A model generated the notes under the pieces. That model worked only from the letters and a program-made list of their open reading frames with translations, did no database searches and had not been told where the DNA came from. A DNA stretch of 64,000 nucleotides from an uncultured Eubacteriales bacterium (GTDB lineage Bacteria; Bacillota; Clostridia; Oscillospirales; CAG-272): positions 8,676 to 72,675 of the forward strand of contig CAJKPX010000006.1 of assembly GCA_905201895.1 (NCBI GenBank), in the 5' to 3' direction. Shown one piece after another: positions 1 through 8,155 of this stretch; the stretch's first letter is position 1, and the number at the start of each line of letters is the position of its first letter. The position numbers were made by a program, and so were the translations under genes.

Positions 1-645
1 TTTGTGAGCATCTGCATGGGTAAGGGTATCCGCGATACCTTTGCGGATCTCGGCGTGGATCAGATCGTTTACGGCGGTCAGACCATGAACCCCAGCACAC
101 AGGACATTCTCAACGGAATTGAAAAAACCTCCGCCCACACCGTTTACGTCCTGCCCAACAACAAAAACATCTATCTCGTTGCCTGCCAGGCAGCAGAGCT
201 CGTCACCGATAAAAAGGTGATTGTGCTGAACACCAAAAGCGTTCCGCAGGGTGTCTCGGCAATGATCGGCTTCAATCCCGACGCCGACGAGGAAACCAAC
301 ACCGCATCTATGAACGAGGCGATCGCCAACGTTCGCACCGCGCAGGTAACCTACGCCGTGCGCGACACTTCAATCGAGGGCATTGAGATCAAGAACGGAC
401 AAACGCTCGTTCTTGTGGATGGCAAGATCATTCGCGCAGTTGACACGCAGGAGGAATACATCACCGCGATCGCCGAGGCGTTTGCCGATGCATCCTATCT
501 GACCGTGTTCTACGGCGCAAGCATCAGCGACGAGAGAGCCGAAAAGGCGGTTGCTCTCCTCCGCTCCAAGATTGGCGAGGCAGCTGAAATCGTGACGATC
601 AGCGGCGGTCAGCCGATCTACGATTATATCATTTCGGCAGAATAA
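1..645 (+). CDS. C-terminal part of a FakA/YloV-type DAK-domain protein (5' cut by window edge)
   Basis: The frame is open from the first base, so the gene begins outside the window; only the last ~214 codons are seen. The residues match the C-terminal domain of YloV/FakA-type proteins (dihydroxyacetone-kinase-like, DAK1-type fold), with the stretches VYGGQTMNPST, VLPNNKNI and VPQGVSAMI that are typical of that family, and a closing GGQPIYDYI. In Firmicutes, FakA phosphorylates fatty acids held on FakB (DegV) proteins, a cytosolic step that feeds exogenous fatty acids into phospholipid; the ATP-binding DAK2 domain would be upstream and cannot be checked. A terminator follows directly, so it ends its transcription unit. 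Confidence 0.8.
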   Translation, partial: FVSICMGKGIRDTFADLGVDQIVYGGQTMNPSTQDILNGIEKTSAHTVYVLPNNKNIYLVACQAAELVTDKKVIVLNTKSVPQGVSAMIGFNPDADEETNTASMNEAIANVRTAQVTYAVRDTSIEGIEIKNGQTLVLVDGKIIRAVDTQEEYITAIAEAFADASYLTVFYGASISDERAEKAVALLRSKIGEAAEIVTISGGQPIYDYIISAE

Positions 646-653
646 AATAAGAT

Positions 654-697
654 GCGGACCGCGAGGGTGTGTAAAAGTCCCTTGCGGTCCGTATTTT
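654..697 (+). terminator. Rho-independent terminator of the DAK-domain gene
   Basis: A 13-base stem (654-667 pairs with 679-691, GCGGACCGCGAGGG against CCCTTGCGGTCCG) is followed by TATTTT. It lies 9 bases after the stop codon. Confidence 0.75.
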
Positions 698-761
698 GGG
701 AAAATGCACGAAAAAAGATGAAAAAAAGAAAAATTTTGGTTAATAAAATTTTGAAAAGCTA

Positions 762-790
762 TTTACAAATCAGAAAAGCTGTGGTATAAT
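762..790 (+). promoter_or_regulatory. Sigma-A promoter of rpsO
   Basis: TTTACA (762-767), a 17-base spacer and TATAAT (785-790); TG at 782-783 gives an extended -10. Transcription would start near 797, leaving a ~100-base leader before rpsO. Confidence 0.85.
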
Positions 791-796
791 ATGTAT

Positions 797-900
797 GTAT
801 GACGTGAGCCCGGTTGTCGGATACGAGGCCGTTACAGACGGCTGTTCACCCACCGACTGCTGAGCGAAACGCCAAAAACAAAAGAAAGGTGAAAAATACC
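797..900 (+). promoter_or_regulatory. Structured leader of rpsO, likely S15 autoregulatory element
   Basis: About 100 untranslated bases lie between the promoter and the rpsO start. They can form a nested stem: GTCGG (816-820) with CCGAC (853-857), enclosing GCCGT (828-832) with ACGGC (838-842). S15 is known to repress its own mRNA through leader structures that differ between bacterial groups, so this is a reasonable candidate. The fold was drawn by eye and S15 binding is inferred. Confidence 0.5.
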
Positions 901-1164
901 ATGCAGAAAGACGAAAAGCTGACTCTCATTGAGCAGTACGCAACCCACGAGGGAGACACCGGTTCTCCCGAGGTTCAGATCGCACTTCTGACCTCCCGCA
1001 TCAACAACCTGACCGCGCACCTCAAGTCCAACAAGAAGGACTTCCACAGCCGCCGCGGCCTTCAGAAGATGATCGGTAAGAGAAGAAATCTGCTCAACTA
1101 CCTCCAGAAGGTGGACATCGAGCGCTACCGTGCGATCGTCAGCAAGCTCGGACTGAGAAAATAA
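901..1164 (+). CDS. rpsO: 30S ribosomal protein S15
   Basis: An 87-residue protein of the usual S15 length (88-89). It binds the central domain of 16S rRNA early in 30S assembly. Recognisable blocks are [15 protein letters not shown], the [15 protein letters not shown] region that contacts rRNA, and KRRNLLNYL. The ATG at 901 was chosen because AAAGAAAGGTG lies just upstream and the family starts here; the frame is open further upstream but only through leader sequence. It is followed by pnp, the common rpsO-pnp order, with a stem-loop and a structured pnp leader in between. Confidence 0.97.
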   Translation: MQKDEKLTLIEQYATHEGDTGSPEVQIALLTSRINNLTAHLKSNKKDFHSRRGLQKMIGKRRNLLNYLQKVDIERYRAIVSKLGLRK

Positions 1165-1172
1165 GACTTTCA

Positions 1173-1225
1173 AGGGAGCCAGAGCAGCGGCAAAAGTCAC
1201 TGCCCTTGCTCCCTGTCCGTTTTTT
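1173..1225 (+). terminator. Terminator or attenuator between rpsO and pnp
   Basis: AGGGAGC (1173-1179) pairs with GCTCCCT (1208-1214), followed by GTCCGTTTTTTC. It would end or attenuate transcription after rpsO; read-through into pnp remains possible because no clear promoter is seen before the pnp leader. Confidence 0.65.
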
Positions 1226-1254
1226 CGGTCTGCCACACGCATTCTTACGTTGGA

Positions 1255-1306
1255 TTAGCAGTTAACCGTGTCCCCGAGCGCAATCGGAGCTGCGGTTAAG
1301 TGCTAA
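1255..1306 (+). promoter_or_regulatory. Long stem-loop in the pnp leader
   Basis: A 14-base arm (1255-1268, TTAGCAGTTAACCG) pairs with 1293-1306 (CGGTTAAGTGCTAA) with one mismatch; the loop holds a small CCGA/TCGG helix. It lies ~70 bases before the pnp start. In E. coli the pnp leader hairpin is cut by RNase III and then used by PNPase to degrade its own message. The resemblance in position and shape suggests a comparable control, which is inference. Confidence 0.5.
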
Positions 1307-1377
1307 ACCTCCGTAAGATTCCACACGCAGTTGCCGCGCATGGCAACACACAAAAATCAAAACGGAGGAAACTAAAA

Positions 1378-3498
1378 ATGTCCAATCCCATCAGCTCCGC
1401 TATGGAGTTCAAAAACTACAAGGTGTTCAAGTATACCTATGCAGGCCGCCCTCTGGTGATCGAAACCGGTAAGATGGCAGGTCTTGCAAACGGCTCGGTG
1501 CTCTGCCGCTACGGCGACACCGTTGTGCTCTGCTGCGCAACCGCATCCGAGAAGCCCCGCGACGGCATCGACTTTTTGCCCCTGTCGGTTGACTTCGACG
1601 AGCGTATGTACGCTGCAGGCAAAATCCCCGGCGGATATCTCAAGAGAGAGGGTAAGCCCTCGGAGAAGGCAGTTCTCACCTCCCGTGTGATCGACCGCCC
1701 CATCCGTCCTCTTTTCCCCAAGGATCTGCGCAACGACGTTGCCCTCACACTCACCGTGATGTCGGTTGACCCCGACTGCTCGCCCGAGATCACCGCAATG
1801 ATCGGTGCATCCACCGCTCTGGCTATCTCGGACATTCCGTGGAACGGCCCGATCGGCGGCGCGTTCATGGGTCTGGTTGACGGCGAGATCGTTCTCAACC
1901 CCACCTTTGAGCAGCAGAAGAAGAGCGACCTGCAGCTCACCGTTGCAGCCTCCACCGAGAAGGTTGTGATGATCGAGGCAGGTGCAAACCAGGTTGACGA
2001 TGACACCATGTATCGCGCAATCATGCAGGCTCACGAGGAGATCAAGGATCTGCTCGGCTTCATCAACGCCATCATCGACGAGGTTGGTAAGAAGAAGTTT
2101 GAGTATCCCTCCTGCGAGCTCGACCACGATATGTTTGACGCCGTATTCGCATTCTGCGAAAAGGACGTGATGGCAGCGCTCGACACCGACGATAAGAACG
2201 TGCGCGATGCAAGAATGGTTCCGATCAAGGACGCAATCGTTGAAAAATTCGCTGAGGAATATCCCAACCTGCCCGCAATGATGGACGAGGTGATCTACAA
2301 GATTCAGAAGAAGATCGTTCGCCGTTGGCTGCTTGTTGACAAGAAGCGTGTGGATGGCAGACGTATGGATCAGATCAGACCCCTCGGCAGCGAGGTTGGC
2401 GTGCTTCCCCGCACCCACGGCTCGGGTCTGTTCACTCGTGGACAGACGCAGGTGCTCACCGTTGCAACCCTTGGCACTCTTTCCGAGGCACAGATGCTCG
2501 ACGGTATCGACTCCGAGACCTCCAAGAGATATATGCACCACTACAACATGCCCGGCTTCTCCACCGGTGAGGCAAAGCCCGTAAGAAGCCCCGGACGCCG
2601 CGAGATCGGTCACGGTGCACTTGCTGAACGCTCGCTCGTTCCCGTTCTTCCCTCCGAGGAGGAATTCCCCTACGCAATCCGTCTGGTTTCTGACGTTGTT
2701 TCGTCCAACGGATCGACCTCGCAGGGCTCGGTTTGCGGCTCCACGCTCGCACTCATGGATGCAGGCGTTCCGATCAAGGCTCCCGTTGCAGGCATCTCCT
2801 GCGGTCTGATTACCGCCGAGGACGGCTCTTGGGATACCATGCTCGACATTCAGGGCCTTGAGGACTTCTACGGCGACATGGACTTTAAGGTTGCAGGAAC
2901 TCACGCAGGTATCACCTCGATTCAGATGGACCTCAAGATCGACGGTTTGACCCCCGAGATCATCAAGAAGGCACTTGAGATGACCCATATTGGTCGTGAC
3001 TATATCATCGACGAGGTAATTCTCAAGGCAATCCCCGCTCCCAGAGCAGAGGTTTCCAGATATGCTCCCAAGATGACCACCATGAAGATCGACCCCGACA
3101 AGATCCGCGAGGTAATCGGTAAGGGCGGCGCTGTGATCCAGAAGATCGTTGCCGACACCGGTGCCAAGATCGACATCGAGGACGACGGAACCATCCACAT
3201 TGCCGCAGTGAACGGCGACCAGGCTGCTGCTGCTAAGGCTTGCATCGACGCAATCGTGTTCGAGCCCGAGGTTGGCGCGATCTACACGGGTACCGTTACG
3301 GGCATCAAGGAATTCGGATGCTTCGTTGAATATGCTCCCGGCAAGGAGGGCATGGTTCACATCTCCAAGATCGCTCCTCGCAGAATCGACAAGGTTGAGG
3401 ACGTGCTCAAGATTGGCGACGTTGTAAAGGTGAAGTATATCGGTCTGGATAAGAAGGGTCGCATGGACTTCTCGATCAAGGACGCACTCGAAGGCTAA
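1378..3498 (+). CDS. pnp: Polyribonucleotide nucleotidyltransferase (PNPase)
   Basis: A 706-residue protein of normal PNPase length. It degrades RNA from the 3' end by phosphorolysis, releasing nucleoside diphosphates, as a cytosolic trimer. Order: first RNase PH-like core (about 1-230), alpha-helical linker, second RNase PH-like core (about 330-560, with [14 protein letters not shown] and [13 protein letters not shown]), KH domain (around [15 protein letters not shown]), and an S1 domain at the C-terminus ([17 protein letters not shown]). The ATG at 1378 has AACGGAGG upstream. It follows rpsO and a long leader stem. Confidence 0.97.
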   Translation: MSNPISSAMEFKNYKVFKYTYAGRPLVIETGKMAGLANGSVLCRYGDTVVLCCATASEKPRDGIDFLPLSVDFDERMYAAGKIPGGYLKREGKPSEKAVLTSRVIDRPIRPLFPKDLRNDVALTLTVMSVDPDCSPEITAMIGASTALAISDIPWNGPIGGAFMGLVDGEIVLNPTFEQQKKSDLQLTVAASTEKVVMIEAGANQVDDDTMYRAIMQAHEEIKDLLGFINAIIDEVGKKKFEYPSCELDHDMFDAVFAFCEKDVMAALDTDDKNVRDARMVPIKDAIVEKFAEEYPNLPAMMDEVIYKIQKKIVRRWLLVDKKRVDGRRMDQIRPLGSEVGVLPRTHGSGLFTRGQTQVLTVATLGTLSEAQMLDGIDSETSKRYMHHYNMPGFSTGEAKPVRSPGRREIGHGALAERSLVPVLPSEEEFPYAIRLVSDVVSSNGSTSQGSVCGSTLALMDAGVPIKAPVAGISCGLITAEDGSWDTMLDIQGLEDFYGDMDFKVAGTHAGITSIQMDLKIDGLTPEIIKKALEMTHIGRDYIIDEVILKAIPAPRAEVSRYAPKMTTMKIDPDKIREVIGKGGAVIQKIVADTGAKIDIEDDGTIHIAAVNGDQAAAAKACIDAIVFEPEVGAIYTGTVTGIKEFGCFVEYAPGKEGMVHISKIAPRRIDKVEDVLKIGDVVKVKYIGLDKKGRMDFSIKDALEG

Positions 3499-3577
3499 TT
3501 CAAAAAGCAACAAAATGGGACGGCGGCAATTGCAACCGTCCCTTTCCAAAAAAAAAGAAAGGAAGCGTGTACGCGCA

Positions 3578-4594
3578 ATGGCAAACCATTCCACCCCATC
3601 ACGCAGCTTCAACACCCTCAAGCACAGCAATCGCGAGCAGCGCATCAAGCGCGACCGTCAGGGACGCATTGCTCTCTTTGCAATGGCAATCGTTGGAATC
3701 GCCATCGTGTTGACGCTCACGATCTTTCTGATCTGCTCCGTTGTTGACTACTACGGAAGCATGACCCCGCCCCCCAACAATGACGGGGGTCAAACGTCGG
3801 GCGAGGATAAAACACCAACCGACGAGATTACCTATGCCTCGATCACAAAGGCACAGGAGGATATTCACACAGGTGTGCTCCTGATCGTGAATATGAGTAC
3901 CGTTTACCACTTCCCCACCGCCACCAATAACCTCGTTGTGATCGACAATGAGCGCGTGAAATACGAGGGGATCTACAACACATACATACCGACGGGCAAC
4001 GGCTGGAAGCTCGACCGCACGGCGCTGGCTGCCTTTAACCAAATGATGCTCAAATACTATGAGCTGGAGGGAGACGGATCGGTAAAGATCTCGTCGGCAT
4101 ATCGCTCCTATGATGATCAGGCAAACTCCACAACCTCGAGCACCCCTCCCGGCTATTCCGACCACCACACGGGATATTGCCTCTCGCTTCGCACGAACGC
4201 GGGCGGTTATCTCGATGTTGACAGCCATTGGATCTATCAGAATTGCTACAAATACGGCTACGTGGTTCGTTATCCCGAAAGCAAGGCGGATATCACGGGC
4301 GTGGACGGATACGAATACTGCTTCCGCTACGTTGGCATTCCGCATTCCACCTACATGTACGAGCAGGACCTCTGCCTTGAGGAATACGTTGCGCTCCTTG
4401 CCGAGCAATATGCAGGCAATGAGCATCTGCTGATCGAGGGAGCCGACGGAAACAACTATGAGGTCTATTACGTTGCGGCGGCTGACACCGATCTGACCAC
4501 GGTCAAGGTTCCGCAAAACTATGAATACACAATTTCGGGCGATAACATGAACGGATTTATCATCACGGTAAATCTTGATGCACCGAGAGAATAA
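3578..4594 (+). CDS. VanY-like D,D-carboxypeptidase homologue with a degenerate metal site
   Basis: A 338-residue membrane-anchored protein: a basic N-terminus, one transmembrane segment at about 27-48, a Thr/Pro-rich linker, then a VanY-type domain (VKISSAYRSY, YGYVVRYP, YVGIPH, LCLEEYV). VanY enzymes remove the terminal D-Ala of peptidoglycan stems with zinc held by His, Asp and His. Here the first motif reads SDHHTGYCLSL instead of S-x-H-x-x-G-x-A-x-D, so the Asp is Ser, and the usual E-x-W-H-x-R-Y is EYCFRY, so the second His is Cys. Catalysis by the normal mechanism is therefore unlikely; a binding role is possible. The ATG at 3578 is preferred over an upstream frame start because GAAAGGAAG precedes it. 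Confidence 0.8.
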   Translation: MANHSTPSRSFNTLKHSNREQRIKRDRQGRIALFAMAIVGIAIVLTLTIFLICSVVDYYGSMTPPPNNDGGQTSGEDKTPTDEITYASITKAQEDIHTGVLLIVNMSTVYHFPTATNNLVVIDNERVKYEGIYNTYIPTGNGWKLDRTALAAFNQMMLKYYELEGDGSVKISSAYRSYDDQANSTTSSTPPGYSDHHTGYCLSLRTNAGGYLDVDSHWIYQNCYKYGYVVRYPESKADITGVDGYEYCFRYVGIPHSTYMYEQDLCLEEYVALLAEQYAGNEHLLIEGADGNNYEVYYVAAADTDLTTVKVPQNYEYTISGDNMNGFIITVNLDAPRE

Positions 4595-4644
4595 CCCCGC
4601 ACACTTTCTGACATACTAATTACAGATAAACGGAGGACATGAAC

Positions 4645-5700
4645 ATGGAAGAAAAATTGACCATTGTGAATCCCGACGAGGAGCTCAACAGCGCAACTCC
4701 CTGCTGCGAAGGCGAGGAAATTTCGGTTTGCAACTGCGAGGGCGAGGAAACCGTAACGGTTTTCGAGAGCGATGAGGACGTAATCGACTGGGAGGAGGAT
4801 CCCCGTCCCGAAACCAAAAAGGAGCTGCTCACGCGCAAGTGCCGCGAGGTGAAGGACGCCTGCCAGTCCACCGCAAAGCGCCTGGCAAGAGATTGGCAGG
4901 AAACTGCGGGCAATCCCTATATCAAGCAGACCTGCATCACGCAGGTGGACATCTATCGCAGCCCCGATGATGAGGAACCGATTGACACCTTCCGCACCGA
5001 GCACGTAAAAAGCTATTCCGCTCGCTCGCTTGCAGTTCTGGGTGCAGCCGCATTCGTAATCGCGGGAACTGTGCCTTTAAGTTCTTGCGATCGGATCTGC
5101 ACAATAAGTGATTTACCCCGAAAAAAACACAGAAAAGAGAGCACCATGATTGATCTTTTAGAGCTGCACAAGTATTTTATTCTCAACCACCTCAAGGAGG
5201 GCGACGTTGCCGTTGATTTTACGATGGGGAACGGCTATGACACCGAATTTCTTTGCCGCACCGTTGGCGAGCGCGGTCACGTTTATGCCTTTGATATTCA
5301 GGCACAGGCGGTGGAATCGACTGCAAAGCGCCTGCGCGAGGTTGGTTGTCCTGAAAACTACACGCTGATACATGATTCGCACCATAATGTGAAAAACTAC
5401 GTTCAAACACCGATTAAGGCGGGAATGTTCAATCTCGGTTGGCTTCCCGGCGGTGATAAGTCGATCACAACCCTGCGTGAGACCACCATGCCCGCAATCG
5501 AGGCGGCGATCGACCTGCTCGACCGCGATGCGATTCTGAACGTGGCTGTTTATCCGGGGCATGCCGAGGGCGATGCCGAGGGAAAGATGATCTGCGATTA
5601 TCTTGCGAGCATCAGCCGTCACAAGGTGTGTGCCACACGCGTGAATATTCTCAATTCACCAACCTCACCCTATTTTATTATTATTGAAACGAAGCCGTGA
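4645..5700 (+). CDS. Class I SAM-dependent methyltransferase (YtqB-like) fused in frame to an unrelated acidic membrane segment
   Basis: One open frame of 351 codons joins two dissimilar parts. Residues 1-~145 are acidic, Cys-containing and end in a hydrophobic stretch (SLAVLGAAAFVIAG). From Met at 5146 the protein is a complete putative rRNA-methylase-like enzyme of ~184 residues (EGDVAVDFTMGNGYDTEFLC SAM-binding loop, FDIQ, GWLPGGDK, VYPGHAEG), the normal full length of YtqB-type proteins. Another frame through the junction gives a short natural-looking tail ending in TGA at 5109-5111, so the fusion may come from a one-base indel that joined two genes. The start at 4645 fits GGAGG better than 4639. 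The stop overlaps the next start (TGATG). Confidence 0.65.
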   Translation: MEEKLTIVNPDEELNSATPCCEGEEISVCNCEGEETVTVFESDEDVIDWEEDPRPETKKELLTRKCREVKDACQSTAKRLARDWQETAGNPYIKQTCITQVDIYRSPDDEEPIDTFRTEHVKSYSARSLAVLGAAAFVIAGTVPLSSCDRICTISDLPRKKHRKESTMIDLLELHKYFILNHLKEGDVAVDFTMGNGYDTEFLCRTVGERGHVYAFDIQAQAVESTAKRLREVGCPENYTLIHDSHHNVKNYVQTPIKAGMFNLGWLPGGDKSITTLRETTMPAIEAAIDLLDRDAILNVAVYPGHAEGDAEGKMICDYLASISRHKVCATRVNILNSPTSPYFIIIETKP

Positions 5701-6587
5701 TGAAAAAACAAAGTCTATATGCGATTGTCTGCCTGCTTGCCTGCCTCTGCCTGTTGCAGGGCTGTATCCAACCGATCGACGAGCTACCAAAGGACACCGC
5801 AGAGAGTGAATCCAATATGAATGAAAGTGTCCTGCACTATTATCCCGACGCGATATACGTCTATCAATCCGACGTGGACGTTGACCTGCTGCTCACGGGT
5901 TTGAGTCCCACCTACCTGCTCCTGGCAAACAAGGTCAGCGTGCTCGGGGAGGATTACGCGCCCGCCTCACTCAAAACGCTTACCTGTCCCACCAGCAATG
6001 GAAAAACGGTTCAGCTGGAATCGCGCGCCGCAGACGCCGTTTGCGCCATGATGAAGGAAATGCAGGCATGTGGCGTGACCAACGTTTCGGTCACGAGCGG
6101 CTATCGCGATTACGACTACCAGCAAAAACTTTTCAATTTTTACTGTCAGCAGGAAATGCAGGGCTTCAGTGAGGAGGCCAAGAACGTGCTCGGCTCCGAT
6201 TACCTGCAGACGTATTATTACGATCTGGGGCTTACGGGACTTACGCGCGAGGACGCAAAAAAAGTGGTGCTCTCCTATTCGGCATTGCCCGGAACCAGCG
6301 AGCACCAAACGGGTCTTTGCGTGGATTTTATCACGTCAGACATGAACGACGAATTGACCAACGCGTTTGAAAATACCGCTGCTTTTGAGTGGCTTTCCGA
6401 GAACGCCTACCAATTCGGCTTTATTCTGCGTTATCCTGAAGATAAAACCGACGTCACGGGCTATTCTTATGAGTCCTGGCACTATCGCTTCGTCGGGCGC
6501 GAGGCGGCAACCGACATCCATTTTGGCAGATTGACCCTCGAGGAGTATCTCGTGGCACTCACTGCCGCACAGACTACCGAAAAGTAA
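5700..6587 (+). CDS. VanY-type D-alanyl-D-alanine carboxypeptidase, lipoprotein
   Basis: A 295-residue protein with a lipoprotein signal (MKKQSLYAIVCLLACLCLLQGC, lipobox LLQGC) and a VanY/LAS-type zinc peptidase domain. The motifs are intact: TSGYRDYDYQ, SEHQTGLCVDF with the His and Asp ligands, and ESWHYRFVG with the catalytic Glu and second His. It should trim D-Ala from peptidoglycan stem peptides outside the membrane. The ATG overlaps the stop of the preceding gene by one base, which implies translational coupling. Compare the neighbour at 3578-4594, where the same ligands are lost. Confidence 0.9.
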   Translation: MKKQSLYAIVCLLACLCLLQGCIQPIDELPKDTAESESNMNESVLHYYPDAIYVYQSDVDVDLLLTGLSPTYLLLANKVSVLGEDYAPASLKTLTCPTSNGKTVQLESRAADAVCAMMKEMQACGVTNVSVTSGYRDYDYQQKLFNFYCQQEMQGFSEEAKNVLGSDYLQTYYYDLGLTGLTREDAKKVVLSYSALPGTSEHQTGLCVDFITSDMNDELTNAFENTAAFEWLSENAYQFGFILRYPEDKTDVTGYSYESWHYRFVGREAATDIHFGRLTLEEYLVALTAAQTTEK

Positions 6588-6607
6588 AAAATATACAGGA
6601 GAACATC

Positions 6608-7282
6608 ATGAAACTGACAGGAAAGAAGATCGCCTTTCTGGGCGACAGCATCACCGAAGGCTCGGGCGTGAAGGATCGCGCCAACAACCGATACGACAAC
6701 GTGCTGGCTCGCACGGCAGACATGCAGTTGATCCACAGCGACGGCATTGGCGGCACACGTCTGGCATATCAGCGCGTCCCCTCCGAGGAGCCTCGCCGTG
6801 ATCTCTGCTTTTGCGGCAGAGCATTCAATATTCCGCTGACCGCCGACGTGGTTGTGGTTTACGGCGGCGTCAACGATTATTTCCACGGCGACGCGCCGAT
6901 TGGTGAGAAAACCGACCTCACCCCTGCCACCTTCTGCGGTGCGGTGCGTTTTCTGATGCGTACGCTCAAGGCACGCTTTGAGGGCAAGACGGTGGTGTTT
7001 ATGACCCCTGCACGCTGCTTCTACAAGGGAATTTCCGACACCACCCCCTCGGGCCGCCCCATGAAGCTTGCTGATGCTATGCCCGTTCTCGGTTACGTTG
7101 ATATCATCAAGGAGATCGGAGCAGAGGAGGGCGTTGCGGTGCTCGATCTTTACCGCACGCTCCCGATCGACCCCAACGATCCTGCGCAAAGAGAAAAATA
7201 CACCGCTGATGGTCTGCACTTTAACGACGACGGACATCACATCCTCGCTGCAACGCTCAAGGCATTTCTCGAAGCGCTCTGA
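6608..7282 (+). CDS. SGNH/GDSL-family hydrolase
   Basis: A 224-residue cytosolic protein with no signal peptide. The SGNH blocks are in order: FLGDSITEGSG (catalytic Ser, block I), GGVND (block III with Asn), and DGLHFNDDGHHILA (block V with Asp and His). Such enzymes hydrolyse ester bonds, often acetyl groups on sugars or lipids; the substrate here is unknown. Ribosome site ACAGGAGAACATC before ATG. It lies 20 bases after the carboxypeptidase gene and shares its direction, so the two are probably co-transcribed, ending at the bidirectional terminator at 7301-7338. Confidence 0.85.
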   Translation: MKLTGKKIAFLGDSITEGSGVKDRANNRYDNVLARTADMQLIHSDGIGGTRLAYQRVPSEEPRRDLCFCGRAFNIPLTADVVVVYGGVNDYFHGDAPIGEKTDLTPATFCGAVRFLMRTLKARFEGKTVVFMTPARCFYKGISDTTPSGRPMKLADAMPVLGYVDIIKEIGAEEGVAVLDLYRTLPIDPNDPAQREKYTADGLHFNDDGHHILAATLKAFLEAL

Positions 7283-7293
7283 TCGAATATACA

Positions 7294-8037
7294 TCAATCA
7301 AAAAAACGTCCCACACCATGCGGAGTGGGACGTTTTTTGTATTTTACTTCAGAATTTTCTTCACGATGCAATCCACACTCCACGGCGTCCTTGGAATTGT
7401 ACCACGGCTCCTCGGCATAGCGGTAGTCAAACTTCTTGCAGAACCAGCTCACATCCTTTTGCAGCTCGTCAAAATAAGTCTCCACAACCTTGGCGCACGC
7501 CGCGGCGAATTCGGGCTGCTTCTTTTTGCCAAGCCTGCGCTGACCGTACCACAATAGCTTGCGGTAATGCGGCAGACAGAAATAGGGCTGTGATTTGAGC
7601 TTGGGTGCAAAGTCCTCGTCGGTTTGCCAGAGATACACGGCGGTGTCAACCATATGCTCAAAATTGTTGGAGATGCGATCGCAAACGTAACAGGTCTCCT
7701 CCAAGGCGCCGATGCGCTTGATCGGCTTGTTGCCCTGCCCACCGCCAATTCCGCCGTCACGAATCTCGCGGTGCAGCTCGTCGAGATGACTCTCAAGCGT
7801 GAGCGCCATGCCAAGGCGATTCTTGCGAACGAACATCATATCGTAGTGCGTGCGACAAAAGCCCGCCTTGTTGGTTTTGATACGGATATCGGGCTCCATC
7901 ATCGACGCACCGAGAATCAGATCGAGCTCGTCCTCCTCCAGCTTGCGGTAAAGTGCACAAAGCGCACATCCGCAGGCAGGGTCTGCCGCCGATGCCTCAA
8001 ACGCCTCGTTGACCGGAATGGTAAAATTCATATCCAT
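7294..8037 (-). CDS. DUF6062 family protein, 3' end probably frameshifted
   Basis: A cytosolic protein of up to 247 codons with paired cysteines of a probable metal site: CGCALC near the N-terminus, CRTH, CYVCDRI and CLPHY. These fit DUF6062, a Clostridia family of unknown function. GAGG nine bases before ATG 8037 decides the start. The final ~20 codons read through the terminator stem at 7301-7338, which is unlikely to be native. The near-repeat GTGGAGT-GTGGA at 7372-7383 suggests a 7-base duplication; without it the frame ends at TAA 7344-7346, just before the terminator. It is divergent from the HAD gene with overlapping promoters. Confidence 0.8.
   Translation of the reverse strand: MDMNFTIPVNEAFEASAADPACGCALCALYRKLEEDELDLILGASMMEPDIRIKTNKAGFCRTHYDMMFVRKNRLGMALTLESHLDELHREIRDGGIGGGQGNKPIKRIGALEETCYVCDRISNNFEHMVDTAVYLWQTDEDFAPKLKSQPYFCLPHYRKLLWYGQRRLGKKKQPEFAAACAKVVETYFDELQKDVSWFCKKFDYRYAEEPWYNSKDAVECGLHREENSEVKYKKRPTPHGVGRFFD
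7301..7338. terminator. Bidirectional Rho-independent terminator
   Basis: AAAAAACGTCCCAC (7301-7314) pairs perfectly with 7325-7338, with A and T runs on both sides. It serves the SGNH gene on the plus strand. On the minus strand it lies inside the last codons of the DUF6062 frame, which is abnormal (see the finding there). Confidence 0.9.
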
Positions 8038-8059
8038 AAGAAAAAACCTCATTTATCCA

Positions 8060-8088
8060 TTGCAATTTTAATAAAAATCATGTATAAT
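8060..8088 (+). promoter_or_regulatory. Sigma-A promoter for the HAD hydrolase
   Basis: TTGCAA (8060-8065), 17 bases, TATAAT (8083-8088). It overlaps the opposite promoter at 8090-8118 face to face. Confidence 0.7.
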
Positions 8089-8089
8089 T

Positions 8090-8118
8090 AGTATACCATA
8101 AATCACACAACCTTTCAA
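8090..8118 (-). promoter_or_regulatory. Sigma-A promoter for the DUF6062 gene
   Basis: On the minus strand TTGAAA (8113-8118), 17 bases, TATACT (8090-8095), with a TG-G extended -10. Confidence 0.65.
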
Positions 8119-8155
8119 TAGCTATTTTATGAATTTCCAAGAAAAAGGAGAAAAT

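Noticed and set aside
1372..3648. A 758-codon open frame on the minus strand opposite pnp.
   Set aside because: It is the mirror of a highly biased, certain gene; it has no ribosome site and its product is Cys/His/Leu-rich with no family likeness.
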